Under the pieces are notes generated by a model. It was not told where the DNA came from. It worked only from the letters and a program-made list of their open reading frames with translations, and did not search any database. From the NCBI GenBank assembly GCA_024529925.1, contig JAFEUB010001530.1, forward strand, positions 62,001 through 126,000: 64,000 nt of DNA, written 5' to 3'. The DNA is from Ophthalmolycus amberensis (taxonomy: Eukaryota; Chordata; Actinopteri; Perciformes; Zoarcidae). Positions 36,757 through 47,572 of the stretch are shown here, one piece after another (the first letter of the stretch is position 1; each line of letters begins with the position of its first letter). A program made the translations under genes and the position numbers.

Positions 36757-36909
36757 AGTGTGTAGGATCTAGCTGAAACTTCTCCCGTGTGCCAAGACCC
36801 CAACGTAATGAAAACACAATGATTCTTGTCTTCGGGGGATTACACACTAGAGAAAACATATCGTCACATTCCATCTATGCCCCTACGTCCCCCGTTAATG
36901 CTACACACT
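36757..36909. mobile_element. Short MITE with 12-bp terminal inverted repeats
   Basis: The left end AGTGTGTAGGAT (36757-36768) and right end ATGCTACACACT (36898-36909) are inverted copies with 11 of 12 matches. A 153-bp AT-balanced interior has no open frame of note. The sequence resembles a short element seen in many fish genomes. The target duplication is unclear. Confidence 0.65.
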
Positions 36910-37018
36910 GTACCTTTAAAAGACAGCGAGGTGAGGGCTGTACAGGGCTGTGGGCGTCCGTCCAGGCTCACCTCTCTAATCCAAGGTGAGAAACAACAGT
37001 AACCATCCCCTGGTAAAA

Positions 37019-37060
37019 ACAGCTAACACACACACACAGCTGTGTGTGTGTGTTAGCTGT
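37019..37060. repeat. Perfect 42-bp palindrome
   Basis: The centre lies between 37039 and 37040. Each 21-bp arm is an AC (left) or GT (right) run capped by AGCTAAC/GTTAGCT and one further AC/GT step. All 21 base pairs match and there is no spacer. The first mismatch is 37018 against 37061. It can form a cruciform or hairpin. Confidence 0.97.
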
Positions 37061-38221
37061 GCTCGGGTGTCGACAGGTGATAAGCGGAATGCTTTCCGAG
37101 CAGCAGCTGTGTGACTGTGGGGCCCCGTGGAGAAAGACCTCTGAAAGTTTAATAAGTGTCTCGTTGCTGCAGGAGGAGCTGAAGGCCTCTGAAGCCGGCT
37201 GGCTGTCGGTCCGTCTGTTACCGCACGCTCCCTTCCTTCTGTGCAGCGGCGTGGCTCTCCGTTCAGATCGAAGCCAGCCAACAGGTGGATGGAGGGATTT
37301 CCCTCGGTGTGAGCGCTTTCACCCTTTTATTAGACAAATATTCAATCAGACCAATCGGTCCGCAGATGACTTGATCAATCACGGATGCTTACAATGATAA
37401 CTATTGAATCATACTAATTCATCAGAATATTGTTCACAATACAAAACATGCATTTCAGCACAGACACTGGGGCTGTGAGGGTTCATGTGTCTGTGCTGAA
37501 CCATCACGGGACGGAGGCCAGAGTTTGGCCCGCAAACCTTTAGCCGATTGACGTGCGAGTCACTCACACTGAGGCGAGAGCAGACGAGCGGGTTCACCGT
37601 CAGCTACAACGGAGAAAGAGTTGTGTAAAAAAAGACGAGGGCGGTGCGTCACTTTTGCTCCCCCACCCAACATCCATGAAAATCACCCAGGTGTGCTGGT
37701 CACCGGGACGAGGACGCAGGAGGAGTGTGTCTGTCTTTAACACATACTACTGTCTGTTTAAAATACATGCAAAAGAAACTGATCCTCGTACATTTGTTTT
37801 CCTTTTTAACCCCCGCTCTCCCAAACTCACAGCGGACTGTGACTCTTAAACCGGGGGAATGAACCGAACAATGACCTCCGTGTTCCGTCACACCCCCAGC
37901 CGTAGCCGACAGCGAGGACACGGTGAGATGGTTCAGGAGCTGGTAGTCTGAGCAGAGAGGGGCCAGACAGGACCACCTCATCAGATCACACACACACGCA
38001 CTTGGAGCTGACGCAGTCGGTGCAAATATAACTCGCTGATGGTGTTTACTGTGTCGAAGGTCACGTAGCACTCACACAGCCCCAGTGGACGACAGATCGG
38101 TTATTTCTGTCGAGTAGTCAGAAAAATAAAAGAGATGGTAAACAACGATTGAGGCTAACCACGTGGGAAAGGTTGACGAGATAAAAGACGGTGGTACCAA
38201 ACTGAAGGACAGCAATCCAGC

Positions 38222-38250
38222 GTGTGTGTGTGTGTGTGCGTGTGTGCGCG
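38222..38250. repeat. (GT)n/(GC) microsatellite
   Basis: GT dinucleotides ending in GCGTGTGTGCGCGC. Confidence 0.95.
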
Positions 38251-38407
38251 CATTAACATTTTTCACTTCCCCAGCCAATAATCAGGAAGGATTTAGGATT
38301 TGAAATGCTGCATCACAAACCTAAATCGGTAAAAGAAATGCGTTGAAGATGAACACAGAGCTGCTGGGTGCACACGCTGAGGCCTTATCCAGCCAGAATG
38401 AATTATT

Positions 38408-38409
<2 letters not shown>

Positions 38410-38439
<30 letters not shown>
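38410..38439. repeat. (AC)n microsatellite
   Basis: Fifteen CA dinucleotides. Confidence 0.97.
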
Positions 38440-38442
<3 letters not shown>

Positions 38443-39063
38443 TGTTCTCACGCTGCAACAGGGACCTGGAGCGCAATAAGAAGTAATTATAAAACCTCCC
38501 TTTTACACCTTTTGCTCTTCTATTATCAGCATTTTCCCCTCGCAAACACGTCTGTTTTGCCTTCTGAGATGTAATGAGCAAACTCAGGGGGAAAGTGATA
38601 TTGGAGCCATACAAGCTAGAACTGCATATCAACTCTTTTCATTGTTTGAAAAGTTAAAAAGCAGTTTATGTTTGGCGTCCTCCCTGCCAGGCCTGGGTCC
38701 ACCCCCCCAGCACAGCTGACCACGGGGAGTTCATGAGTCAGATGATTCTCCCTGCCAGTGCACAGCCATTGTCCAGGGGAACAAAGCTGTCCGGGGTCGC
38801 GTCATTATGGAGGCCGAATGAGGCTACGACGTGGATGACCTGTTTCACAGCTCGCTCTTCACACCCCTCCCCCCTCCCTCCCTCCCTCCCTCCCCCGCCT
38901 GTCTTTTGCCTCCCATTCCTTCCTCCTGGAGCTGCGACTCTTGTTTCTCCTCTCTGCTCACTCACCATCTAGCGAGGCTACAAGTGGCTGGACAAAGGGT
39001 GTCAATTTGGCAGCTATGTGTTGCCGGGACGACCACTTCTGATGACGGAACTATTTAAAAGGA

Positions 39064-39115
39064 GGGGGGGGGGGGGGGCTCAGGTTGTCATGGAACTAAG
39101 CAGGCCCATCTGTGT

Positions 39116-39151
<36 letters not shown>
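39064..39151. repeat. Poly-G tract and (GT)n microsatellite
   Basis: Fifteen G residues (39064-39078) and a GT array at 39111-39151 with one TA interruption. Confidence 0.93.
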
Positions 39152-39156
<5 letters not shown>

Positions 39157-41717
39157 TACATGGCCTGAACTTTGTGACAATAACACCCCGTCATTTTAAA
39201 GGGTAATAGTCAAAGACTACAGTGGCTGCTGCTGTTCGTCCTGTGGGCAGCGGGGGGTTAATGGAGCTCTTAAGTTGCTGCAGAACCCGTTAAACAAACA
39301 CCCCTGCTGGGATCAGTGCGGCATTATTACTTTTATTTCACAGTCTGAAGTTATTATATAATGACTCCGACATTCAGGAGTCACCCCGTTTTGTTCGGCG
39401 TTGGAGGGCGTGTGAACCCTTCAGCTTCACGCGCTGAAGCTTTGCATGCAGCCACAAAAGGGTAAAGCTAAGCTAGCTGCTGATGCTCTGTAAAAAAACG
39501 AAAGGTCTCATTTTCTGTCCACACATGTTCAGATCACAGACTGCATACAAAGATGGACGCCACGTCTCAACTTCCTCCCGCTGTACATAAATGAAGCCAC
39601 AGTATCCCGGGTACGAGAGCTGCAGTATCGACGTCCCGCCCATACAATCAGCCGAGCCAATCACAGGCCGAGCTCGTTAGCGCAAAGCACCTAGCTGCTG
39701 TACTACAGCTGTTTGGCTGGAAAGACACAACGACTAGCCATAATATCTCGCGACATAAATACATTCATGATCAAAGGGACGCATGTTCTCCAGGGCTGCT
39801 TTGATCCGGACCGTCTTGCCTGTAAATGAATAGCTACTGTATAAAAGGGAGTTGGAGGAGGAAGGTTGTCGGTTCGTGGCGTGGTGTTTAGGTGGAAAGG
39901 AAATCACTTCTTAAAGCACTTCAGAGTGGTGAGAGGGAGAGATCTGTGCATGTTGATCGCGCTGTTATCTCGTGAAAAAGTGAATCTGCCTTTAGGGAAT
40001 AGGATTGTGTGAGTTTTGCATCTGTGCAGTGACCTGACGGAGGAGTGAAGGAACAACAGTTCATCCCTTCAGCTCTGTTCAGTGTGTTGCTCACAGTCTC
40101 TGGACAGCCAAGCTACAGAGGGGAAAATGTGCAAAGAGAGAAATAGATTTTGAGCCGCTCAGCTGCTTGGTGCCTCAGCCACGTCCTCGGCTCCTTTGCA
40201 GCAGCGCTTCAACTGGAAGGATGTGCAGCCGTCGGGGACGGTGGGGGGCGCTGCAGTGTCGGCCCCCTGCACCTGGGGGTTTCACTTAGTCCTGAACAAT
40301 CGATGGATCGATCAGTCAAACAGTGCTGCTTGGCTGTGTGTTGCTGCAATGCATTGAAACAGGCAGAGGCCTATATTACCAGTGTGTGAGTATTAAGTAA
40401 CGTTTACAGAACACTTTTTAAAATCTGCTCCCTGACATCGAATGGGGTCGGCTGAGAAAGTTCGGGCATCTGATCCCTCCCTTTGGAGGTGATGTCAGCG
40501 GCACGGTGGTGAGGAGAACACCTCGCAGTGTTGAACACACAACCCTCCTGTCACACACACGCTGACGGAAGTATCCAGAGCTCAGCAAACACCCAACACT
40601 ATCAGCACTCGTAGTCTGAGACACTTACAAGTACGCACTAACACCGCTCAAATGAACACTTCACTGCGCTAGAGGCAGTAAAAAAAGGACCTATTTTGGT
40701 CGGTTGTTGAGACAGACTGTTTCATCGGTACTGCCAAAGTGCTGGGATTCTATTATTAGTAATCATGGAACTACGGTTGCGATATGAAAACATAAAACAA
40801 GTGTGTGGGTGTAAACTGGTGCTAATCCGGGATCACACCTTCCCTTTCTGCTGTTGGATGGAAGTGACCCGAGAGCAGGAGCGAGTTGGCCTCCCTCAGG
40901 TCAGTTCAGCCCCCCCGCTGATGAAGGTGTCACATATTTTCTGGATAGGCTCAGGGCACAAATATCATCTTAAACAGAGCTGACAGGTCTGTTTAAGCTT
41001 TTGATGGGAGAATTCCTCAAGCATGCGCCGGATCAACATTGGTGCCAACACTGACCTTCGGGGGAAGGGGCCGTGACATGACCGATCCACATTCAATATC
41101 CTTGTTGAGGTCATTATAAAGTGTTTTCTCTGTCAACCACAGCACTGCCCTGCTGTTACAACAAAAGAAGAAGACTTTCGTGTTTAGTTATTGTGGAATG
41201 TGTGTAGTGGACTGTATGTGCAGTATGTGTAGTTTTACACACAATTGAATTTGAATTATATCGCATGAGACTTAAAAAAAAAAGAAAAAAGACAATAAAA
41301 GTAATTTCAAAATAAATCGGTTTACTTAAGTGAATGCATTTGTTTACCACCCCTAGTTTTTACATTTGGGGGAAAAAAAAAAAAAGAGCAGTCAAATGAA
41401 ATCTGTACTTGGTATCAGAATTGTTACCGGGAGCCGTTAAGTCAGATCGGTACATTCGTACTTATGTCGACGCGGTAAAGACGAGGTGGCGTCATGCTGT
41501 CTGTGCGGCCTGCTGCAGCACAGACAGCGTGGGTGCGTTCGCTGCCAGCGGCCCCCAAACACAGGAACAATTAAACCCCAAATTACACACCATGAGGTCG
41601 GCAACACACCATGCGACAGAAAGAATAGAGGGCAGTAACTCAACCTGGTCTGTAATATCCCCCTGAGTGTCTATGTAGTGACCCGTGTTCTATCCTTCAA
41701 CATGCCTAAACAAGGGA

Positions 41718-41722
<5 letters not shown>

Positions 41723-41762
<40 letters not shown>
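41723..41762. repeat. (AC)n microsatellite
   Basis: Twenty AC dinucleotides, just left of a SINE-like fragment. Confidence 0.97.
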
Positions 41763-41764
<2 letters not shown>

Positions 41765-41775
41765 ACATGATGGGT

Positions 41776-41940
41776 GGTGGTGGTGGCCTAGAGATTAGAG
41801 AAGTGAGCTTGTGACAGGGGGTTTGCTGGTTTAATCATCGGGTCAACTGGGACACTCGAGTGCGATTAAAATTCGCTCCCTTCCTAGCTACTGTTGGGAC
41901 GCCCTTGAGCAAGGCACTTAACCTTCAGCTGCACTTCACG
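41776..41940 (+). mobile_element. Degenerate tRNA-derived SINE fragment
   Basis: GGTGGCCTAGAGATTAGAGA at the left resembles a tRNA A-box head. TGCTGGTTTAATCATCGGGT is a weak B-box-like region, and GCCCTTGAGCAAGGCACTTA is a block common in fish SINEs. It is diverged, without a clear tail. Confidence 0.55.
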
Positions 41941-42288
41941 GCGCGTGACTTCAGCTGGTCTTTACCATCTAATGACGTAGAAATACATCCTCAAATCTGG
42001 TCATATTGTGACCGCAGTGACGACTGCTGCTCGTGGCTACACTCGGAGCTCAAAGTCTCGTCTTTCACTCGAGTGAATCAGCAATAATCCGGAGGGAGAG
42101 CTGCGTCTGCCACAGACTGCGGTTACTTGCCTCCTTGGGGTGACTTTACCTCCGCAAACAGCCAGTCAGCAGGCGGCCGAAACGAGAGACGTGAGGGACG
42201 GCCGGGGAACGGATGGAAATAATAATGCAAAAAGAGCTGGTCGGGAGTGAGAAGCCTGTAAAGCGGGCCCTTTTTTGGAGCAGATTTC

Positions 42289-42312
42289 GGGGGGGGGGGG
42301 GGGGGGGGGGGG
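42289..42312. repeat. Poly-G tract of 24
   Basis: Twenty-four consecutive G residues leading into a GAGAGCGAGA purine-rich segment. Confidence 0.95.
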
Positions 42313-42828
42313 AGAGCGAGAGAGCGAGATTAGGCGAGATTGGCGGAGAGAGGCTGCACAGGGAGGAGAGAGGGAGCGAGGGAGATAAGGAGAGCGAGGA
42401 GCAGATGGTGGCGGGGAGCCAGACGCGATCAGAATCTTCCCGAAAACTTCAAAAGGGGGAAACTGGTGGAGCACAATAACGTCCTTCTCCCGTCCTAATT
42501 CGCTCGCACACTCAACGTTTTATAGCTCAATCCACCCTGAGATGCCTTCAGGAGAGCAGAACAGTGAGTAAGGGAGCGATGGCGTGGGTTTACGCTCTCT
42601 TTTAATGATTTATTTCTAACATTTCATATGAATTATTCAAGATTATAGTCAATAAATGGAATCAAAATACACATTTTTAGAGCACTTTCAAAGCTCAAAG
42701 TGACAAAGGTAATAAAAGGACAATAGATTCACAATTTTCTTTTATTTTAATAATAAAAATTAGATTGTGCGAGTATGTAGAGTACATGGCTGCAACCCCC
42801 GATGTGTAGTGAAAGAGCATCGTATTAC

Positions 42829-42885
42829 ATTAGACGGGTTAATCGATTGTCAAAATATTGGTTAGTTGCAGCTGTAATGTACGTA
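42829..42885. repeat. Terminal scrap of the ATCGATTA/TTGCAGCT repeat family
   Basis: GGTTAATCGATTGTCAAAAT followed by TTAGTTGCAGCTGTAATG looks like the opposite end of the repeat whose start is at 4025 (AGGGCTGCAGCTAA, inverted). Confidence 0.4.
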
Positions 42886-44837
42886 ATAGTTCATTCAAAA
42901 GGTTTTGAACCAAAATAGTTTATGCATGTTGATGGAAAGTTCCATGACGTATCGTAGAATGATGCATAATACTGGACGGTTGTATTGCGCAAGTGTATAT
43001 GGAAGTAGCCATGTTGACAATTCACACATGCACTCTTTGTCTTCATCAAACGACGTGTCGTGTATCCACGTCTCTGGACAGCCTTGGGAACAGTTTCCTG
43101 CGTCTACTCCACTAAGCTTATGATCAGTCTGTGTGACAAGAGGAGAAGCAGACAATACTTGACTGCAGGGTTCGCTATCAGTCCCATTGATTCAGCTCCA
43201 CAATAACACAATAGGACAAAGAAAGTACTGTTAATGAGTGACTCTTCAACAAAGACCATTGAGATTGACTGAGAATTATGTCTGTGTGCTGGTGATGAAG
43301 TCATACTTCTTCTGATGATACAGCAACATGAGCTATTAGTCTGTAAAGTAAAGAGGAGCGATACCATGACTCAGCTCCCCACTGACTCTTTCTTTGCATC
43401 TCATTCTCTGTCTAGACTCAATAAAACTCAGCGACCGTACCTCAAGTCTTTAAATCAATCAGTTATTCCCATTTGATCTGAGCCTCTGGCTGACCTCATT
43501 AACACCTTAATGTAGATGAGATGACATAACTGGCCGCGGTCTATTTGTAACCTCTAAGTGACCACACAGTGCAGCAGTTCTGGAATAAAAAACGTTCCCT
43601 CAGCCCCTGCCAGTCATCTTTGGCGTGAACCTGCAGCGGCCGGCAGAAACCAGGCCTTTCAGCGGTTGTCAGGGCTCGTTACCGTGACGCTGAACAGCAA
43701 CCCCCCGCAGGGAAACGAACTGGCCGCTACGTCGTTGTCCTCGCGGTTCAGGAATGTGCTCGCAGTATCCTTGACCTTAACATTTCTATTCTAACTGAAC
43801 AAACGTGCACTTATTTTGACAACCCAACTATATTTTTGGATAAAAATAACACAAATATCTGTACTTATAGCAGCTTTAAAAGGCATTCAGAATCTACATC
43901 AGTCGGTAACAGAAATAAAGTTAATTATGTGTGACTGCACACTGACGATCTAAACTAATACGACAGGGGTGGAAGTGTCAGACACACAGTCCTCCTGCTG
44001 GAGGGAGCATTTAGCCCACTGGCAACTTTGGTCAACTATTCTCATTATCAAAATAAGGAACATTTCAAAACACTTATGTATTACACTGTATGAACAATTT
44101 CCCACAAGGCAGTGAGTCACAACAGGCTATACAACTAAAAAAGCATCCCTCATGCTCTGAAAACCAGAATAGAACATGTGCATTAGGAGAGTTTCAATTA
44201 GTTCCACCTTGGCTAAATGCCAATGTGAGGGACAATTACTTCTCTAATTGTTTTATCCGGTTCAGATTTCCCGTTTAACTGCTGCTTGACAGCAGCGGGG
44301 GAAGTAGAGTTCAGTTGGTTCTCTTCCTCATCCTCGTGATCGGCACATCTGGGTGATGCTTGTTGGATGCGTTTCCACTCGTGCCCATTACGGTGGAGCA
44401 ACACCTGCAACACACCGTCCTCATCCTATGCACAACTCTCTCTATGTTGCCAATGCTGACCGGAAACCTGCAGGCAGGTCCTCCAAGCACCACTTTCCAG
44501 TTATTGGACAGTTATACAACTAGAGATTGAGACCATAAACTCATGTTTACAATGTTTACTGAGGGAATGAATCAAGTGAGAAGTAGAGTCATTTTCTCAT
44601 AGACTTCTATACAACCAGAGGAGTCGCCCCCTGCTGGACATTAGAGAGAATGCAACTTTTAAGGGCATTGGCTTCACTTTTCAGACCTCGGAGGTTGCCG
44701 CATCGGCTGAGCTCCAGCACTGAACAGCCGGTGGACCAATAACTTAGGGTGGCCACAACCTCATGAGACACTAACACACAGCCACAAGTGTCCTGCATGA
44801 GTCAGCTCTGAGCAGCTGGGGCCGCCACTCACAGTCT

Positions 44838-44859
44838 CACACACACACACACACACACC
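44838..44859. repeat. (AC)n microsatellite
   Basis: Eleven CA dinucleotides. Confidence 0.96.
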
Positions 44860-45460
44860 TGTTGCACACACCGATACATCTTCACTGGTCCCTCATGTCT
44901 CCCATTGAATGACGGCGGGGACAACTTGCGTTTAAAAGCTACGGCACAGTCTTGTCAACAACCAGTGATCGCGTCTTTAGTCCTGTCTGCTGCCGTCAGT
45001 GGTGAGCCGAAGTCCAACACTGGACCCAGTTCAAGAAGAAATAATATAGAAAGTTGTTTGAGAAAAAAAAAAACGTATGGGGGAAGAAAATGAGAGAGAT
45101 GAAAAGTTTGTAGTTTCCTTTCTCTTTAAAACAACCAAAGCTGTTGTTAACCAGCAGTTTGGCCAACAGAGAGATTCCAACAGCTGGAATCAATTAGGGG
45201 CTTTCTTAAAGGGGGACCGGCCGGCACCATCCACACTACATGTCTCACTTCTTAATACACACACAAAAAGTTTGTTCGGAGATGGGAGTGTGTGTGGGGG
45301 GAATCCAACACATCCATAGAAGCTGATTTGGACATTTGAACTTTCTCCCCCGCACACAGAGGGGGGGGGGGAAGTATCCTGACAAAAGCTGCTGCACCGT
45401 TGGACATGTCGAGCGGAATCAAGCAAAACAACAACAGCCTCATCAGCAACCTCGGGTTGA

Positions 45461-45509
45461 TTTTTTTTTTTTTTTTAGCACACGTTAATGAAGGGGGGGG
45501 GGGGGGGGG
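45461..45509. repeat. Poly-T and poly-G tracts
   Basis: Sixteen T residues (45461-45476) and, 16 bp on, seventeen G residues (45493-45509). Confidence 0.93.
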
Positions 45510-45960
45510 TTCGAAACAAAACTAACACAAACAGCTTTCACCAGGTCGTCTCTGATAAACAAGGTGGTTTCTAGAACTTGACACCAAGGTGGTAACATAA
45601 ACAGAGTGGTAGTCCAACGGCCTTTCTTAGTCCAATGTGCAACAGTAGCGTTACAGGAGATTTCGAATAACCCCCCAAAAAGGAAATGTATCATGCAACT
45701 GACTCCAAAGACCATAAAAAAGCAAAATGAAGTCAATATGGACAATCTTCAATCGAAGTCATTACCAGTATCCCTCTGCCTTTAAGTACACTCAGCTTTG
45801 GGTCATTGTCGCACTTCAAAGGACCCTACAACGCCAGCATCATGTTCACCAGGTAAAAACAAAGTCTCCATCCGTATCACACAACAGCCTTTAAAGGGCA
45901 GCATGCGCGTGGGTGTCAAGAGGGTGCACCTCCGTCACCGGGAGTTTTGAAGAGGTGTGT

Positions 45961-45978
45961 CCCCCCCCCCCCCCCCCC
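45961..45978. repeat. Poly-C tract of 18
   Basis: Eighteen consecutive C residues. A second run of ten C occurs at 46071-46080. Confidence 0.94.
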
Positions 45979-46522
45979 GAGTACACCTCTGTCAGGAAGT
46001 GTCTGTGAGCGTGTTCTTCTCATTACCATTTAAGCACGAGTCTACTGTATGTTTAGAGTGGCTGCCCCCGCCCCCCCCCCGTGTCATCCCCCCCAACTGA
46101 CAAAAGCGCACGAGCTGCTTTGAGGACCGAGAAGCACCGACAAAACACAGAGCATGTGTGTGTGTGTTTTGTGACACTCGTAATGTGGCATCAAATAAAT
46201 GCTTCCCCATCACCAGCGCTGAGAGATTAATCCCTCTCGTATGCAGTGTGGGAGTATAGCGGCAGGAACGAGCGAGCGCCATTCCCAAACCCGTGCACGT
46301 CCACGAATGCAGCACACATTTTGGAGCGCCGTTGAGCGAGAAACACCGTCAATACAACGGAGCGGCGCCACTGCATGAGACATGTCAAGCAACATGTTTA
46401 GCTAACATCTCGGTTGTATTTTCCCTCGCGCTCCCGGGCAGCTCGAACTCCCCCCCGACTTTCATCTCGTTATCTCCTCTGACATTATTTCACATGTAAG
46501 ACCATTTGGGGAAGCTTCTTAC

Positions 46523-46527
46523 CTCAT
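46523..46527 (-). CDS. enah: enah (Mena) exon 1, five coding bases
   Basis: ENAH/Mena is a cytoplasmic actin-assembly regulator of the Ena/VASP family. On the - strand the sequence reads GTC-ATG-AG followed by a consensus splice donor GTAAGAAG (46522-46515). As I recall, Ena/VASP genes are split after the second base of codon 2 (ATG-AG, completed by T or C to serine in the MSE start), so a first exon that ends after five coding bases fits. G at -3 is an acceptable start context. A CpG-rich leader precedes it. Human synteny (ENAH on -, then SRP9 and EPHX1 on +) matches the two secure genes to the right. The EVH1-coding exon 2 is not in the window. Without it the call rests on start context, donor and synteny. 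The alternative is a chance ATG in an unrelated first exon. Confidence 0.55.
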
Positions 46528-47000
46528 GACGAAAGTGTCGCCGGGCCAAATATATCACAAAGTTCCTCAGGTATCAACGACGGGTGACTTGTAGTTTTTT
46601 TTCTCCCCAAAAGTTCACCGCTCGGTTCAAGGCTTACGGGCGACCAAATGAAAGGGGGTGCCGACGGAGTGACAAGCGGCTTCACAGTTTGCAGGCTATC
46701 CGGTAACAAAAAGAAAAAAGTACACACAAAAAGAAAAGGTAAAAAAGAAAATTGGGATTTAAAAAAAAAAAAGACGAAACAGACGAGTCCTACATGGTCC
46801 AGAGCGTCGCGGCTCCGCTGGTGGTGAAGAGTCGCTGGGAGGAGGAAAGTGGAGAATCGCAGCGTTCCTCGCCGTTTTCTGGCGCACTCGGGGTCGGCTG
46901 TGATGCGGCGCTGTGCGGCTCGGGTGCCGGTCTGCTGCCGCTGCCTGCTGGCTGCAACACGTTCTGCGTTCAGGGCCGCACTGGAACCTCCTACTTTGAA
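46528..47000 (-). promoter_or_regulatory. enah: CpG-rich leader and promoter region of the presumed enah gene
   Basis: Positions 46790-46985 are markedly CpG-rich (AGAGCGTCGCGGCTCCG, GCGGCGCTGTGCGGCTCGG), as expected for a broadly expressed vertebrate first exon or promoter. A T-rich/A-rich segment (46720-46775) separates this from the start codon. The transcription start cannot be placed from sequence alone. No TATA box was seen in a convincing position. Confidence 0.45.
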
Positions 47001-47048
47001 GTATCACAGTCACACAGCCGGGAAAAAAAACCGTTTTCTAATTCATAA

Positions 47049-47572
47049 ACGTTAAAGCTACTTCTTTAATTATAGGAGGCACATTTTAGAGCTTATTTAG
47101 CCAGTGGGATGTTTCTTAGTTCAAAAGTCTCTGAGTAGTTCTGATAATATACTCCTAGCAAAGTGAACAAATAGCTGAATGGTTAATTATTTGGACAGCA
47201 TGCAGCTTTGATATATATTGGAGTCATTTATTAAACAGAGACAGTATTAGGTCAATACAGCCTCTACTGCGCGTCACCTAAAATACTCATCGAAATGTTG
47301 GGTTATATAAAAACTATTTTGTGGGGCTTTCGTGTGCGCTGTATTTATGAGTCTTTTCTTTCCCGCAGTACCTGAAGGCAGCAATTGACGCAACTTGTGG
47401 GACGTAGCACGTACAGGTTGCCCCTGACAACTGATTTGGCTCTCCTGCTGTCTGCCTGAGATGTTGAGATGGGACCAGTGGAACAACATATTACTAAATA
47501 TGCTGTTTGAAATAAATAAAGACAGTACTCCTAAAATACATTTCAACTGTAAATATTATTATTATTGTTAGT
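47049..47572. other. Intergenic stretch, AT-rich
   Basis: No gene or repeat was recognised between the presumed enah promoter and the LINE 3' end. Confidence 0.4.

Larger units (their letters stand above)
36910..41775. other. Non-coding stretch with a palindrome and microsatellites
   Basis: No gene was recognised over 4.9 kb apart from simple repeats and the palindrome listed separately. Confidence 0.5.
41941..46200. other. Non-coding stretch
   Basis: No gene was recognised. It contains a 24-base G tract, a purine-rich GAGA segment (42310-42420), an AC array and several shorter homopolymers. Confidence 0.5.
1..46522 (-). other. enah: Presumed first intron of enah, without recognised exons
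   Basis: I found no convincing protein-coding exon in this 46.5-kb stretch on either strand. Long open frames here come from microsatellites, poly-C/G tracts or the 22-bp minisatellite. Because the - strand exon at 46523-46527 looks like enah exon 1 and ends in a splice donor reading leftwards, the stretch is best explained as the start of a very long first intron. Human ENAH also has a very large first intron (from memory). I searched by eye for the expected second exon, which begins the EVH1 domain, and did not find it, so it should lie beyond position 1. This is inference that depends on the exon-1 call. Alternatively part of the region is intergenic. Confidence 0.45.
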
